Source: Paenibacillus sp. FSL R7-0337 (GTDB taxonomy: Bacteria > Bacillota > Bacilli > Paenibacillales > Paenibacillaceae). From it: a stretch of 64,000 bases of DNA. The translations under genes were made by a program, and so were the position numbers. Positions 42,540 to 50,586 of the stretch are shown piece after piece. The notes under the pieces were generated by a model. That model was not told where the DNA came from and made no database searches. It was given only the letters and a program-made list of their open reading frames with translations. Position 1 is the stretch's first letter. Each line of letters opens with the position of its first letter. The stretch covers positions 1,488,001 through 1,552,000 of the forward strand of contig NZ_CP150218.1 of the NCBI RefSeq assembly GCF_037969875.1. The letters run 5' to 3'.

Positions 42540-43898
42540 CTATTTATCCTGTGCTCCCGAGGAGGTGCGGATCTGTTCCACCGCTTCCTCATTGCCGTCT
42601 GCGGCATTCAGATAAATTCTGAACTGTGAGCCGTTGATTTTGCCGCCGAATTCGTATGTCAGCAGCTCCACTGCATCTTCATTCTCAATCCAGGCCAGCC
42701 GGTTATACAGCTCCTTGAACTCCGGGTTAAGCATCGCTCTGACTTCAGCCAGGGACAGCTTCGGTTTCGGCAGCACACGCTTCTCCTTATGCTCATTCAC
42801 ATAGTCGCTTGCCTGAAACCCTACAGCTTCCCCCGTATCCAGCCCGACACGAACCGTCATTTTCTCAGGGTAGATGAGCACGCCGTCCTGGCTGCTGACG
42901 AAGGTCAGATTGCCCAGATTATCATACCGGTCCGCACTCACTGCAGTCATGCCGGGATATCCCTTCTTCTCCAGGAACTTGCCCGCCTTCTCCACAGCCT
43001 GCTTCATGGATACTTTGGCCGGTCCAACCTCGCGGTTATCATTGTAAGAGATCAGCAGTCCGCCTTCCGCCGTGAAGTCCATCGAGACCGGCTCTTTATG
43101 CTCTGCGGAAGTCACAGTGGCTGTATAAGAGGCCCACTCGGTTCCCTTCCCGTTCTCCTGAATCTTCACCTGTGCCTTCCCGCCCAGCCCGGCGAACTGC
43201 ATCGCCTTGCCTTTGATCTGGTCAGCGGTAACCGGCTTGCCGCCCAGCTTTTTCACCGACCGCTTATCATAGATGCTTGCAACCGAAGGGCCGTAGTCCA
43301 GCTCCGGGTATGCCGCTACGCGTTTATCCACGGTTTTGAACCCGTCGATGATTGTGTTATCTTCGGCCTTCTGTTCTGTAGCCAGTGCAGTCTCTACATC
43401 CATCCAGCGCAGCTTTTTGCCGATGACCTTGTCCTGAACCTTTTGCAGGTCCCTGGAGATTTCAGACGAATTCTGGTAGAGCGTCTTCAGATTCGCCATC
43501 TCCCCCTCTGTTAGCGGCTTCTTGGTGAAGTCACGCACCGCAGCCTTGTAGGAGAAATTGGCGATCTTGGAGAGGAACTCCTCCGTCTCACTGAACGGCA
43601 GCAGCATCAGCGGCAGCTGATTAATCTCGTTCTGCGCCTCGCTGGTAATCCGCCATACATTAACCAGCCCCTTGCGGTGCATTCCGTTAGAGGTGGTGTT
43701 CACGGCAAGCGTATTGCCCAGCTCACCATGAAGCCGCTCCACATGGAAGGACAGATCATGGAACGCGCGCTGATACTGATTCTCCGCCTTGATCAGAATC
43801 GAATTCTTCTCCTGATTCTCCTGATACCCCCAGACGAGCGCTCCAAGCAGCAAGAGTGCGGTAAGCGGGAACATTATGGCACTTAATCTTTTGTACAT
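42540..43898 (-). CDS. ypeB: Germination protein YpeB
   Basis: A 452-residue protein with an N-terminal membrane anchor (LSAIMFPLTALLLLGALVWG) followed by a helical domain and three PepSY-like repeats (for example AVEKAGKFLEKKGYPGMTAV and SLAEVRAMLNPEFKELYNRL). YpeB holds the cortex-lytic enzyme SleB in dormant spores. In B. subtilis sleB lies directly upstream; here the upstream genes are a small zinc-ribbon protein and prsW, so sleB must be elsewhere or absent. Length is normal (about 450). Confidence 0.93.
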   Translation of the reverse strand: MYKRLSAIMFPLTALLLLGALVWGYQENQEKNSILIKAENQYQRAFHDLSFHVERLHGELGNTLAVNTTSNGMHRKGLVNVWRITSEAQNEINQLPLMLLPFSETEEFLSKIANFSYKAAVRDFTKKPLTEGEMANLKTLYQNSSEISRDLQKVQDKVIGKKLRWMDVETALATEQKAEDNTIIDGFKTVDKRVAAYPELDYGPSVASIYDKRSVKKLGGKPVTADQIKGKAMQFAGLGGKAQVKIQENGKGTEWASYTATVTSAEHKEPVSMDFTAEGGLLISYNDNREVGPAKVSMKQAVEKAGKFLEKKGYPGMTAVSADRYDNLGNLTFVSSQDGVLIYPEKMTVRVGLDTGEAVGFQASDYVNEHKEKRVLPKPKLSLAEVRAMLNPEFKELYNRLAWIENEDAVELLTYEFGGKINGSQFRIYLNAADGNEEAVEQIRTSSGAQDK

Positions 43899-43985
43899 AG
43901 GTCCGCATAGCTCCTTTCAGTAGCTTATTGCCGTTAGTTTGACAATAACTGAGAAGTCTTATGCACTATTTCAAGAATCCGGTCT

Positions 43986-44132
43986 TCAGGCCCGTTCCTC
44001 AATCTCAAAGCCGCTTACACAGCTGCACAGACATTGCTTGAAGCCGGTCTGGACAACCCCCTGCTCCTTGTTCCCTCTTAATATGTAGGTTTCGCCGCAC
44101 TGCTTGCAGACAATCCGAACTTTTACTCGCAA
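43986..44132 (-). CDS. Small zinc-ribbon-like protein, 48 residues
   Basis: A short frame starting at TTG 44132 with GAGAGGTG seven bases upstream. It encodes a first half RVKVRIVCKQCGETYILRG and a second half GFKQCLCSCVSGFEIEE. The CxxC and CxCxC cysteines are set up for a zinc knuckle. The function is unknown. It lies between prsW and ypeB on their strand. The choice of frame rests on the ribosome site and cysteine pattern; an overlapping frame (44005-44205) lacks both. Confidence 0.65.
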   Translation of the reverse strand: MRVKVRIVCKQCGETYILRGNKEQGVVQTGFKQCLCSCVSGFEIEERA

Positions 44133-44210
44133 AAAAAGACACCTCTCTCTCCTTTCTGGAATTCCTTGCCTTAAGGAACTGCCCTGTAGGATTAAGTGTG
44201 TCCATCTCGA

Positions 44211-44906
44211 TTATAGGTTAACCTCTTCCTCACGCTTCAAAAAGCGAAACGGGGACCGGCTGTTGGCCCGCGCTACCTTCCCCATGCCTCTATACCATAA
44301 TACTGCCATCAGGGGCACGATAAACCAGATCCAATAGTTAGCTGTCGTGGCGATCAGAAAATCATAGATTCCATGCCACAGCCAGGGCAGGAGCAATGAA
44401 ATCAGTAGAATCTTCCGGGTCTTGATCCCGCCGGAGAACTTGGCTCTGCCCATATGGTAGCCCATAATTACGCCGAACATGGCATGTCCGGAGACTGGAA
44501 GCAGTGCCCTTAGAATCATGGTGCCGAATGAAGCATTGCTGTACCACGCATACATTACATTCTCTATTGTTGCGAAGCCGAGCGAAATCGCTACGGCGTA
44601 TAGTATTCCATCATAGGGCTCGTCAAATTCGGTATGATTGTAAATCATATGGTACAGCACAAACCACTTCAGGGCCTCTTCCACCCCGGCTGAGATCAGA
44701 AAGGAATCCACATAAGGACCACCGCCCAGCCCCAGCACAAGCCCCCTCTGGATAATCATCACCGGCAGCACGATCAACAGGCCAAGCAGGAACACCTTAA
44801 GCACCATATGGAGCGGTTCCTGATCATACTTGTCTTTCAGATAGAAAAAAGTCAGCAGCGCAAGTCCCGGTGCAACTGCTGACGAAATGACCGATAACAA
44901 TAGCAC
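44211..44906 (-). CDS. prsW: Site-1 intramembrane protease PrsW
   Basis: A 231-residue polytopic membrane protease. The metal/active-site motifs of the family are EEALK (Glu76, Glu77, Lys80), ENVMYAW, SGHAMFG (His141) and WHGIYDF (His178, Asp182). In B. subtilis PrsW starts degradation of anti-sigma-W RsiW. A zinc anti-sigma factor is encoded at 8998 and could be a substrate, which is inference only. GTG 44906 is seven bases after GGGAGG. Confidence 0.94.
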   Translation of the reverse strand: MLLLSVISSAVAPGLALLTFFYLKDKYDQEPLHMVLKVFLLGLLIVLPVMIIQRGLVLGLGGGPYVDSFLISAGVEEALKWFVLYHMIYNHTEFDEPYDGILYAVAISLGFATIENVMYAWYSNASFGTMILRALLPVSGHAMFGVIMGYHMGRAKFSGGIKTRKILLISLLLPWLWHGIYDFLIATTANYWIWFIVPLMAVLWYRGMGKVARANSRSPFRFLKREEEVNL

Positions 44907-44982
44907 CGAATAGCCTCCCTTGCGCTTAAACCTAATCCCTGCTGAAGATGTTATAAAAGGAACCGTACCTTACCATACTCTC

Positions 44983-45597
44983 TTATTCCTGGCGTTTAAA
45001 ATGATTGCACAGCGTCTGAATCGCATTCTCCGCCATAACTGTCTTGCCGTATTCAGCCAGAACAGCCTGAGTTACCGGAGAGGAATCTCCGAATTCAGCG
45101 AGCACACCTACCAACCCTGACAGTGCAGCCTCTTCAAACTCCTTTGGATCGAAGTAGAGGTACCATTTATCATTATAAGAATACAGTTGTCCTTGAGAAG
45201 TAATATTGCCGATGAGCACATGAGCCGCTTCCACCAGAACCTCGAAATCGCGGAACGCATATACAATGGAGTCGCTTTGTTCAAGAGTAACTTCCATTTC
45301 ATAAATCTCTTCAGGCAATTCATCTTCCCCGGCCCCACCGTACTGATGGTGATCATATTTCCCCCGGGTCACAATAACGACCATGCCTTGCGCGGGCAAT
45401 GCGAACACTTCCACGGCAAGCGGACCCGTAGCATCAAAACCAAGCTCGCTGTATGCCTGATCCATCATTTCCGTAAAGAGGTCGTGTACCTTGGGAACCT
45501 CCTGCCACATATCTTCCTTCTGGATGCCCCGCTCGCTCAGGTCGTCAAAAGTGAGGAAAATCCGTATCTTATCTTGACTTAATCGCTCTATTCTCAT
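44983..45597 (-). CDS. MecA-family adaptor protein (MecB/YpbH-like)
   Basis: A 204-residue adaptor for the ClpC protease. The N-terminal domain MRIERLSQDKIRIFLTFDDL binds substrate (ComK-type) and the C-terminal domain (FRDFEVLVEAAHVL, YLYFDPKEF) binds ClpC. The ypb neighbourhood suggests the YpbH paralogue rather than MecA; without genome context I leave the symbol blank. ATG 45597 is preceded by AAGGAGG; the frame to 45624 is rejected. Confidence 0.9.
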   Translation of the reverse strand: MRIERLSQDKIRIFLTFDDLSERGIQKEDMWQEVPKVHDLFTEMMDQAYSELGFDATGPLAVEVFALPAQGMVVIVTRGKYDHHQYGGAGEDELPEEIYEMEVTLEQSDSIVYAFRDFEVLVEAAHVLIGNITSQGQLYSYNDKWYLYFDPKEFEEAALSGLVGVLAEFGDSSPVTQAVLAEYGKTVMAENAIQTLCNHFKRQE

Positions 45598-45765
45598 GAC
45601 AGGATCCTCCTTTTGCAAGCTCATTTAATATTAATGTATGATGAGTCCCGAGTAATGAGCCAAAAATGGTTACTATATACGTATGTTATCATTTTGAAGC
45701 TACAAATGCACGTAAATAAATATAGATTCAGCCCAATTTGCTGCCCATTATATGTAAAGCCATAT

Positions 45766-45811
45766 TAAAAAAGAATCACTTCAGCGATGCCGGCATCGCC
45801 AAAATGATTCT
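45766..45811 (-). terminator. Intrinsic terminator after the small hypothetical gene
   Basis: The minus strand has AGAATCA...TGATTCT enclosing GGCGATGCC/GGCATCGC, then six T. Confidence 0.85.
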
Positions 45812-45828
45812 GCAGCGGTTAGATCCGG

Positions 45829-46200
45829 TTACAAACCCGGTATGGCGGTATGAGTATCTTTGAGAATCTGCTCGACTTCATGTTTCACATCTGGGTTGCT
45901 GCGGATGAAATCCTTCAGCATGTTCAAATTTGATTCTTTGGACTTTAACGGGGAGTCCTCTTTATGATCGCCACCACCGGATACATGAGAGCCTGAGTGT
46001 TCATGGCTGCTGCCCGCTGCCGTGCTGCCGAAGCCGGTCATGGCCATCCCCATAATTTTGTCCTTGGCCTTGTCACCCGCATTGTAGGAAGAACCATTCG
46101 AATGCATTAAGGCAGACATCATGGCACTGCGTTTTTTGGACATAATCATACTGGCGGCTGCACCAATCAGCACCCCGCACAGAAATGACGAAGTATTCAT
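45829..46200 (-). CDS. Hypothetical membrane-associated protein
   Basis: A 123-residue protein with an N-terminal hydrophobic segment (SSFLCGVLIGAAASMIMSKK) of the YtxH-like kind, a Ser/Gly/His-rich middle and a helical C-terminus (LNMLKDFIRSNPDVKHEVEQ). Function unknown. AAGGAGG lies eight bases before ATG 46200. It is divergent from the polysaccharide deacetylase gene and ends at a strong terminator. Confidence 0.75.
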   Translation of the reverse strand: MNTSSFLCGVLIGAAASMIMSKKRSAMMSALMHSNGSSYNAGDKAKDKIMGMAMTGFGSTAAGSSHEHSGSHVSGGGDHKEDSPLKSKESNLNMLKDFIRSNPDVKHEVEQILKDTHTAIPGL

Positions 46201-46285
46201 ATCTCCAACCTCCTTGTATGGTAAAATCATGCTTAGTGTTCGCGGAAAGGTAGCCGCTCATACAGCCAAACAACAAGAAAGCGAG

Positions 46286-47167
46286 ATGAAAAAAGTGGGT
46301 AAAGCAACAATAACGCTACTCCTGGCGGCTTGTCTGCTGTCAGCTTGCACTAGCGGCGGAAATACAGGCAGTCAGGCAGCGGAGAAGACGCCGCAGTCTG
46401 CGGCAGCAACAGCCGCGGCAGAGACAGCCGCATCTCCTGCACCTGAGGTAACAGCATCAGCTGCACCTGAGGCAACTGCATCACCGGAGGCCACGCCTGC
46501 GGCAGCCAGCGATGCGCAGGTGCCGCTGCTGTACCATATGAACAAGAATTATGACATTGTCCCTAATGATCCGGCGACGAACAAGAAGGTAGTCCTGCTG
46601 ACCTTCGACGACGGGCCAAAGGAAGCGGAATTAATCAATCCGCTAATGGATACGCTGGACAAGCACAAGGCCAAAGCGATCTTCTTCGTCAACGGTTACC
46701 GGGTGAAGGAGCATCCCGAGCTGCTGGAGCTGATCCACAAACGGGGCGGCGTGCTCGGCAATCATAGCTGGGATCATATTGTACTGAAGGACAAGCCGGA
46801 AGCCGAAGTGAAGAAGCAGATTGAAGATGTTCAGAAGATCGTCAAGGATATCACAGGTGAGACCCCTCACTTTTTCCGTCCGCCGCACGGTGCCGGAGGT
46901 GACGTAGGCAAAAAAATCGCTGCTGCAAACGGCATGCTCTATATGACCTGGTCCAATGGCTCCCTCGATTGGGAGATGAAGGCCAAGGATACGGATAAGA
47001 CCAGCAAGCTGATCAGCAATGTCACTGGTCAGCTGCATTCCGGTAGCAATATCCTGATGCATGAGCTGCCTTGGACGGTAGAGGCACTTGACACTCTGCT
47101 CACTACGCTTGAGGGCAAGGGCTACAGCTTTGTAGATCCGCGCAGCATTGAGCTGAAGATGCGCTGA
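46286..47167 (+). CDS. Polysaccharide deacetylase lipoprotein
   Basis: A 293-residue secreted lipoprotein: basic N-terminus, hydrophobic signal and lipobox LLSAC at about residues 17-21, then an Ala/Thr/Pro/Glu-rich linker. The NodB-type catalytic domain has TFDDGP (metal-binding Asp), NHSWDH (metal histidines) and RPPHG. Likely substrates are peptidoglycan N-acetyl groups or another surface glycan. ATG 46286 follows AAAGCGAG; the frame to 46121 has no support because it overlaps the divergent gene. Confidence 0.9.
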   Translation: MKKVGKATITLLLAACLLSACTSGGNTGSQAAEKTPQSAAATAAAETAASPAPEVTASAAPEATASPEATPAAASDAQVPLLYHMNKNYDIVPNDPATNKKVVLLTFDDGPKEAELINPLMDTLDKHKAKAIFFVNGYRVKEHPELLELIHKRGGVLGNHSWDHIVLKDKPEAEVKKQIEDVQKIVKDITGETPHFFRPPHGAGGDVGKKIAAANGMLYMTWSNGSLDWEMKAKDTDKTSKLISNVTGQLHSGSNILMHELPWTVEALDTLLTTLEGKGYSFVDPRSIELKMR

Positions 47168-47181
47168 ACTCTGAATACATC

Positions 47182-47222
47182 AAAAAACGGTTGTCCCACA
47201 AATGTAGGCAACCGTTTTTTTG
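47182..47222 (+). terminator. Intrinsic terminator between convergent genes
   Basis: AAAAACGGTTG and CAACCGTTTTT pair around a 15-base loop, with seven T on the plus side and six A before the stem, so it can serve both strands. Confidence 0.88.
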
Positions 47223-47250
47223 TCGTGTTAAGTATCTATCTCATTACTCC

Positions 47251-48105
47251 CTAAGAACCTGAATGCTGCCCTCCGCAGCGCAGGGTCAGTACATGCATCT
47301 CAGCCGGACTGCGCCAGCGCAGCGGCAGATGCGCAGTACCGAACCCCCGGCTGATCAGCATCTTCAGCGGCGGGAGACCCCCTTTATAGCTCCGGGGAAT
47401 CTCATACATCCCCGCATTATATTGGCGGTAGAACTCATCGGTATGCCGGTTCCCGATCAAGGGCAGCACAACCTGGCCGCCATGGGTATGCCCGGCCAGA
47501 ATCAAGTCAGCCGGAACTTCCTGCTGCCGGGACAGCCAGAGCGGATCATGCACGAGGATGATCCGGAAGGCTTCCGTATCCGCTTCATCCACGGCGGGCA
47601 GAGGTCCGTAGGCCTTTTTGCCGCCTTTCCTCGGGAAATCCACCCCGGTCAGAATAAACTGCTCACCGTCCCGTTCAATGACGCAGTTCTCATCCACCAG
47701 CAGACTGGCTCCGCTTCCCCGGATGATATTATCCACCAGCGTGATGTTCGCCCGGTAATCATGATTACCGTGAACGGCATACACAGGCGCAATGGAGGTT
47801 ACCAGTGTCATATTCTCCAGCAGACGTTCTATAGAAGCGCCCTTCTCCGTCATATCACCGCCTAGGAAGACAGCGTCCACCTTCCCCCGCAGCGGGGTCA
47901 GCATCGCCTCCGGCAGACGGCGGCGGTGAATATCCGTAATGAGCAGTATCCGGTAGTGGTCGAACACGGCAGGAAGCCGCTCCAGTACAATATCTTGATT
48001 ATTCAACCGTTTCTTGAAGGCAGCAACAACCATCAGAAGGCCTATGACCCCTGCTCCCCCAAGACACACAACAAGCAGACTCAGGAGAACCGTAGTCAAC
48101 TCCAT
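47251..48105 (-). CDS. ypbG: Membrane-anchored metallophosphoesterase (YpbG-like)
   Basis: A 284-residue calcineurin-type phosphoesterase anchored by an N-terminal helix (TVLLSLLVVCLGGAGVIGLL). Dinuclear metal motifs are in order: LLITDIH, FLGGDMTEKG, VHGNHDYR and AGHTHGGQ. The substrate is unknown. Context (YpbD neighbour, MecB-type adaptor nearby) matches YpbG. Its start overlaps the preceding gene's end by ten bases. Confidence 0.9.
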   Translation of the reverse strand: MELTTVLLSLLVVCLGGAGVIGLLMVVAAFKKRLNNQDIVLERLPAVFDHYRILLITDIHRRRLPEAMLTPLRGKVDAVFLGGDMTEKGASIERLLENMTLVTSIAPVYAVHGNHDYRANITLVDNIIRGSGASLLVDENCVIERDGEQFILTGVDFPRKGGKKAYGPLPAVDEADTEAFRIILVHDPLWLSRQQEVPADLILAGHTHGGQVVLPLIGNRHTDEFYRQYNAGMYEIPRSYKGGLPPLKMLISRGFGTAHLPLRWRSPAEMHVLTLRCGGQHSGS

Positions 48106-48473
48106 AGGCTATCCAGATCCGGTGCCCCGTTTATTCCCCACCACAGCAGGAAGCCCAGCAGCATCAGAAATAAGACAATCAGCGAATTGATGAACATTTT
48201 GCTGAACCGGATTCGTTCTGACGGATAACTCTCTGCACGCGACGGAGTCTGCTCCCCTTCCTCCTGTGCCGCATCACGTTCCGGCCTTCTGGCGGCCCTG
48301 CGCCCCGATAAGCGTTCCTTTCTGGACAGGGTCCCTGCTACCGGCACCGGACTTCCCGCACTCTCTTCTGCTGCCCCGGAAGACGGCTGATGCTTGCCCG
48401 CTCTGACCGGAGACTGTTGTTCTCTCTTCTGCTGTTTCTGGCGGGACCTTACCCGGCTTAATTGTTCTGTCAT
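48096..48473 (-). CDS. Hypothetical basic single-pass membrane protein
   Basis: A 125-residue protein whose N-terminal 85 residues are highly basic and Gln/Arg/Ser rich, followed by one membrane helix (MFINSLIVLFLMLLGFLLWW) and a short tail. It sits where B. subtilis has ypbE (a LysM protein), but no LysM domain is present. ATG 48473 overlaps the ypbD stop by four bases and has CAGGAGG upstream. The frame to 48665 is a shadow of ypbD. Confidence 0.75.
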   Translation of the reverse strand: MTEQLSRVRSRQKQQKREQQSPVRAGKHQPSSGAAEESAGSPVPVAGTLSRKERLSGRRAARRPERDAAQEEGEQTPSRAESYPSERIRFSKMFINSLIVLFLMLLGFLLWWGINGAPDLDSLWS

Positions 48474-49063
48474 GATACCCTCCTGTAACGAATAACCATA
48501 CCGGAGAACAAATCTATAAGGAAATGGCACAATATAGGTGCCCACAGACTGCCCGAATGGATGTAGATAAGCCCAAGACCATAGCTGCTGAGGAAGACCC
48601 AGCCCGTAGGAATCCAGTGCCGCAGATAACGGACATGAATAACGGCAAATAGTATACTCGTCCAATACGGCCCAAGAGAATGCTGGATCGCTCCGCGGAA
48701 CAACAGCTCCTCACACACCGCAACCACCGCTGAAATAACCACAATATGCCACAGCGGCCGTTTGCCGAACAGTAGCTCGTTGATCCCCCCGTCATCCATG
48801 CTGTCTTCAGGAACAATATGGGTCAGCAGGAAGTCAACAGCAAGCATAATGACTGCTAGGCCAAGGCCCCAGTACACGAAATGTACACTATCCGGAAAAT
48901 TTAATATGTGAATAGGATTTCTTTTCTGCAATAATATCCATATCAAACCGATAAATAAGGTAAGGCCCTGAGTAATATACAGATTAATGAGTAACAGCTT
49001 GTCTGTTAACTGCTGTGGATCGGCCTTTTTAATTTTGATGTCACCCAATTTGAATTTTTTCAT
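48470..49063 (-). CDS. ypbD: CPBP family intramembrane metalloprotease (YpbD-like)
   Basis: A 197-residue membrane protein of the Abi/CAAX-protease family. The catalytic motif EExxxR is Glu118-Glu119-Arg123 (CEELLFRG); further motif histidines are His143 (FAVIHV) and His180 (CHFLID). About five helices are predicted. The natural substrate is unknown. It leads a three-gene operon with tight overlaps ending in ypbG. Confidence 0.88.
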   Translation of the reverse strand: MKKFKLGDIKIKKADPQQLTDKLLLINLYITQGLTLFIGLIWILLQKRNPIHILNFPDSVHFVYWGLGLAVIMLAVDFLLTHIVPEDSMDDGGINELLFGKRPLWHIVVISAVVAVCEELLFRGAIQHSLGPYWTSILFAVIHVRYLRHWIPTGWVFLSSYGLGLIYIHSGSLWAPILCHFLIDLFSGMVIRYRRVS

Positions 49064-49130
49064 TATAACCTGCCTGTTCTATAAATGTTTTTACATAAGT
49101 TAATTCACCTATACGAAGGAGCACCTAATC

Positions 49131-50036
49131 ATGAACAGCCGTACCTCCCGCACTCAAATGATGTACACACTAGGTTTTTTGTTTTTTCTAATATCCGCAT
49201 TCGCTTCATTTTTCACGGGAGTCAAGGTTGGAGCTGACAAGACAGAGGCCAAGTATTCACAGCTGAAGGACCACCCAAGCGCCCAGGAATTCTCCGGCTC
49301 CTACCAGCAGCAGGATCTTGTCACCTTTTATCATAACGTATTTTTGCCCTACCGGGAATTCAAGCGCAATTGGAACGAACAGCTGGACGGTCTTGCCCGC
49401 AGCACGGATGCTCGCCAGAACGCGGCAACGCTGAAGAATCTGAGTATTCTGGCGGACAAGCAGTATGATAAGGTTACCCAGGATTCGCTCTTCACTAATT
49501 CACCGATGCTCTATGAATCTCAGCTCAATATTCTTAAGAGTCTCACACTCTTCTCCCAAGCCTCCGGCAAGGTGACTGCGGGTGCTTCCGGCGCCGAAGC
49601 CGCCAAAGTGCTGAGAAGTGACAACTTCACAACCAGTGCCGTAAGATTCGGGCTGCTGGCCCAGAAGAACTTCTATGATTCCATGCTGAAATGGGGGTCG
49701 AAGACCCATTCGTCCATTCCGCAGCAGTCCGGTGAGCTGAAGACAATCTCTTTCATTCAGTGGAAAAAAATGCCGCTCTTACTCAAGAATGCTTCCATAG
49801 CCGATATGATGCTGAACCGCGGCATCTATGCCGGCTATGATCCGCAGGATATCACCGCCAAGATTGACGATATGATCTATTCTGGGACCGCCAGCTCGCT
49901 GAAGCTGAATAATATTCAGTCCTCCGTGACCCTGCTCATCTCCACCGGTGCGGTGCAGGAGCAGGACTTCATCAAGTGGCGCGAACAATATTACGGCAAG
50001 GAGATCATGCCGCAGCTCCCTTTCTTCTATGAGTAG
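49131..50036 (+). CDS. Conserved hypothetical anchored protein
   Basis: A 301-residue protein with an N-terminal hydrophobic segment (MMYTLGFLFFLISAFASFFT) and a mostly helical extracytoplasmic part. Segments such as LVTFYHNVFLPYREFKRNW and SFIQWKKMPLLLKNASIADM have no recognised family motif. There are no catalytic motifs or cysteines in the mature part. AAGGAG lies ten bases before ATG 49131. It is isolated between ypbD (divergent) and the serA leader. Confidence 0.7.
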   Translation: MNSRTSRTQMMYTLGFLFFLISAFASFFTGVKVGADKTEAKYSQLKDHPSAQEFSGSYQQQDLVTFYHNVFLPYREFKRNWNEQLDGLARSTDARQNAATLKNLSILADKQYDKVTQDSLFTNSPMLYESQLNILKSLTLFSQASGKVTAGASGAEAAKVLRSDNFTTSAVRFGLLAQKNFYDSMLKWGSKTHSSIPQQSGELKTISFIQWKKMPLLLKNASIADMMLNRGIYAGYDPQDITAKIDDMIYSGTASSLKLNNIQSSVTLLISTGAVQEQDFIKWREQYYGKEIMPQLPFFYE

Positions 50037-50103
50037 GACCAGTTATTGCATCATAACGAAAAATACGGTCCACTTCAAGGCGGACCCGTGCAGAAGAATC
50101 CTA

Positions 50104-50133
50104 TTGACACACTTGGCATCACCATGTTACATT
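50104..50133 (+). promoter_or_regulatory. Sigma-A promoter of the serA leader
   Basis: TTGACA (50104-50109), 18 bases, TACATT (50128-50133). Transcription would start near 50140, just before the T-box leader. Confidence 0.65.
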
Positions 50134-50136
50134 ATG

Positions 50137-50409
50137 AAAAATTAATCAAGCAAAACCGATGATGGAACAAAGATTACTTGCAGCCTTCAGAGAGCCGGTG
50201 GGTGGTGGAAACCGGTGGCAGACATTAATCTTTAGCGCTCCTGAGATATTGTATTGAACACAAGAGTAGATACAATCGGATCACTCCGTTACCAGTGTGG
50301 CCTTTGCAGGCCAATGAGGCTGCTTCTTAACCGTTGCAGTGAATTAGGGTGGTACCACGACAACTCTCGTCCCTTACTACGGCAGTAGTATGGGGTTGGG
50401 AGTTTTTTT
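50137..50409 (+). ncRNA. T-box leader of serA, probably serine-specific
   Basis: The hallmark T-box sequence AGGGTGGTACCACG is at 50346-50359, followed by a terminator in which AACTC and GAGTT close a long stem before seven T (50361-50409). The 5' part forms a long stem I (AAAGATTA pairs with TAATCTTT). A serine codon AGC at 50234-50236 on the 3' side is a plausible specifier, matching the downstream gene. The specifier assignment is inference; the T-box itself is clear. Uncharged tRNA would stabilise the antiterminator and turn on serA. Confidence 0.9.
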
Positions 50410-50586
50410 ATTGCCATATTCCTATGAATCTGGTGCCTCTGCACGCTGTTTCTTTTGTGCGACAGCGCGTTACCCCGGTGTCAAGCTGCTCGTTATGCTC
50501 TTGTAAGTTCTGGTACTGCGGATTGCCTTACCCGGTGATCCTTGGCATATATAATAGCTTTCCCATTTGAAGGAGGACAAGAGACC

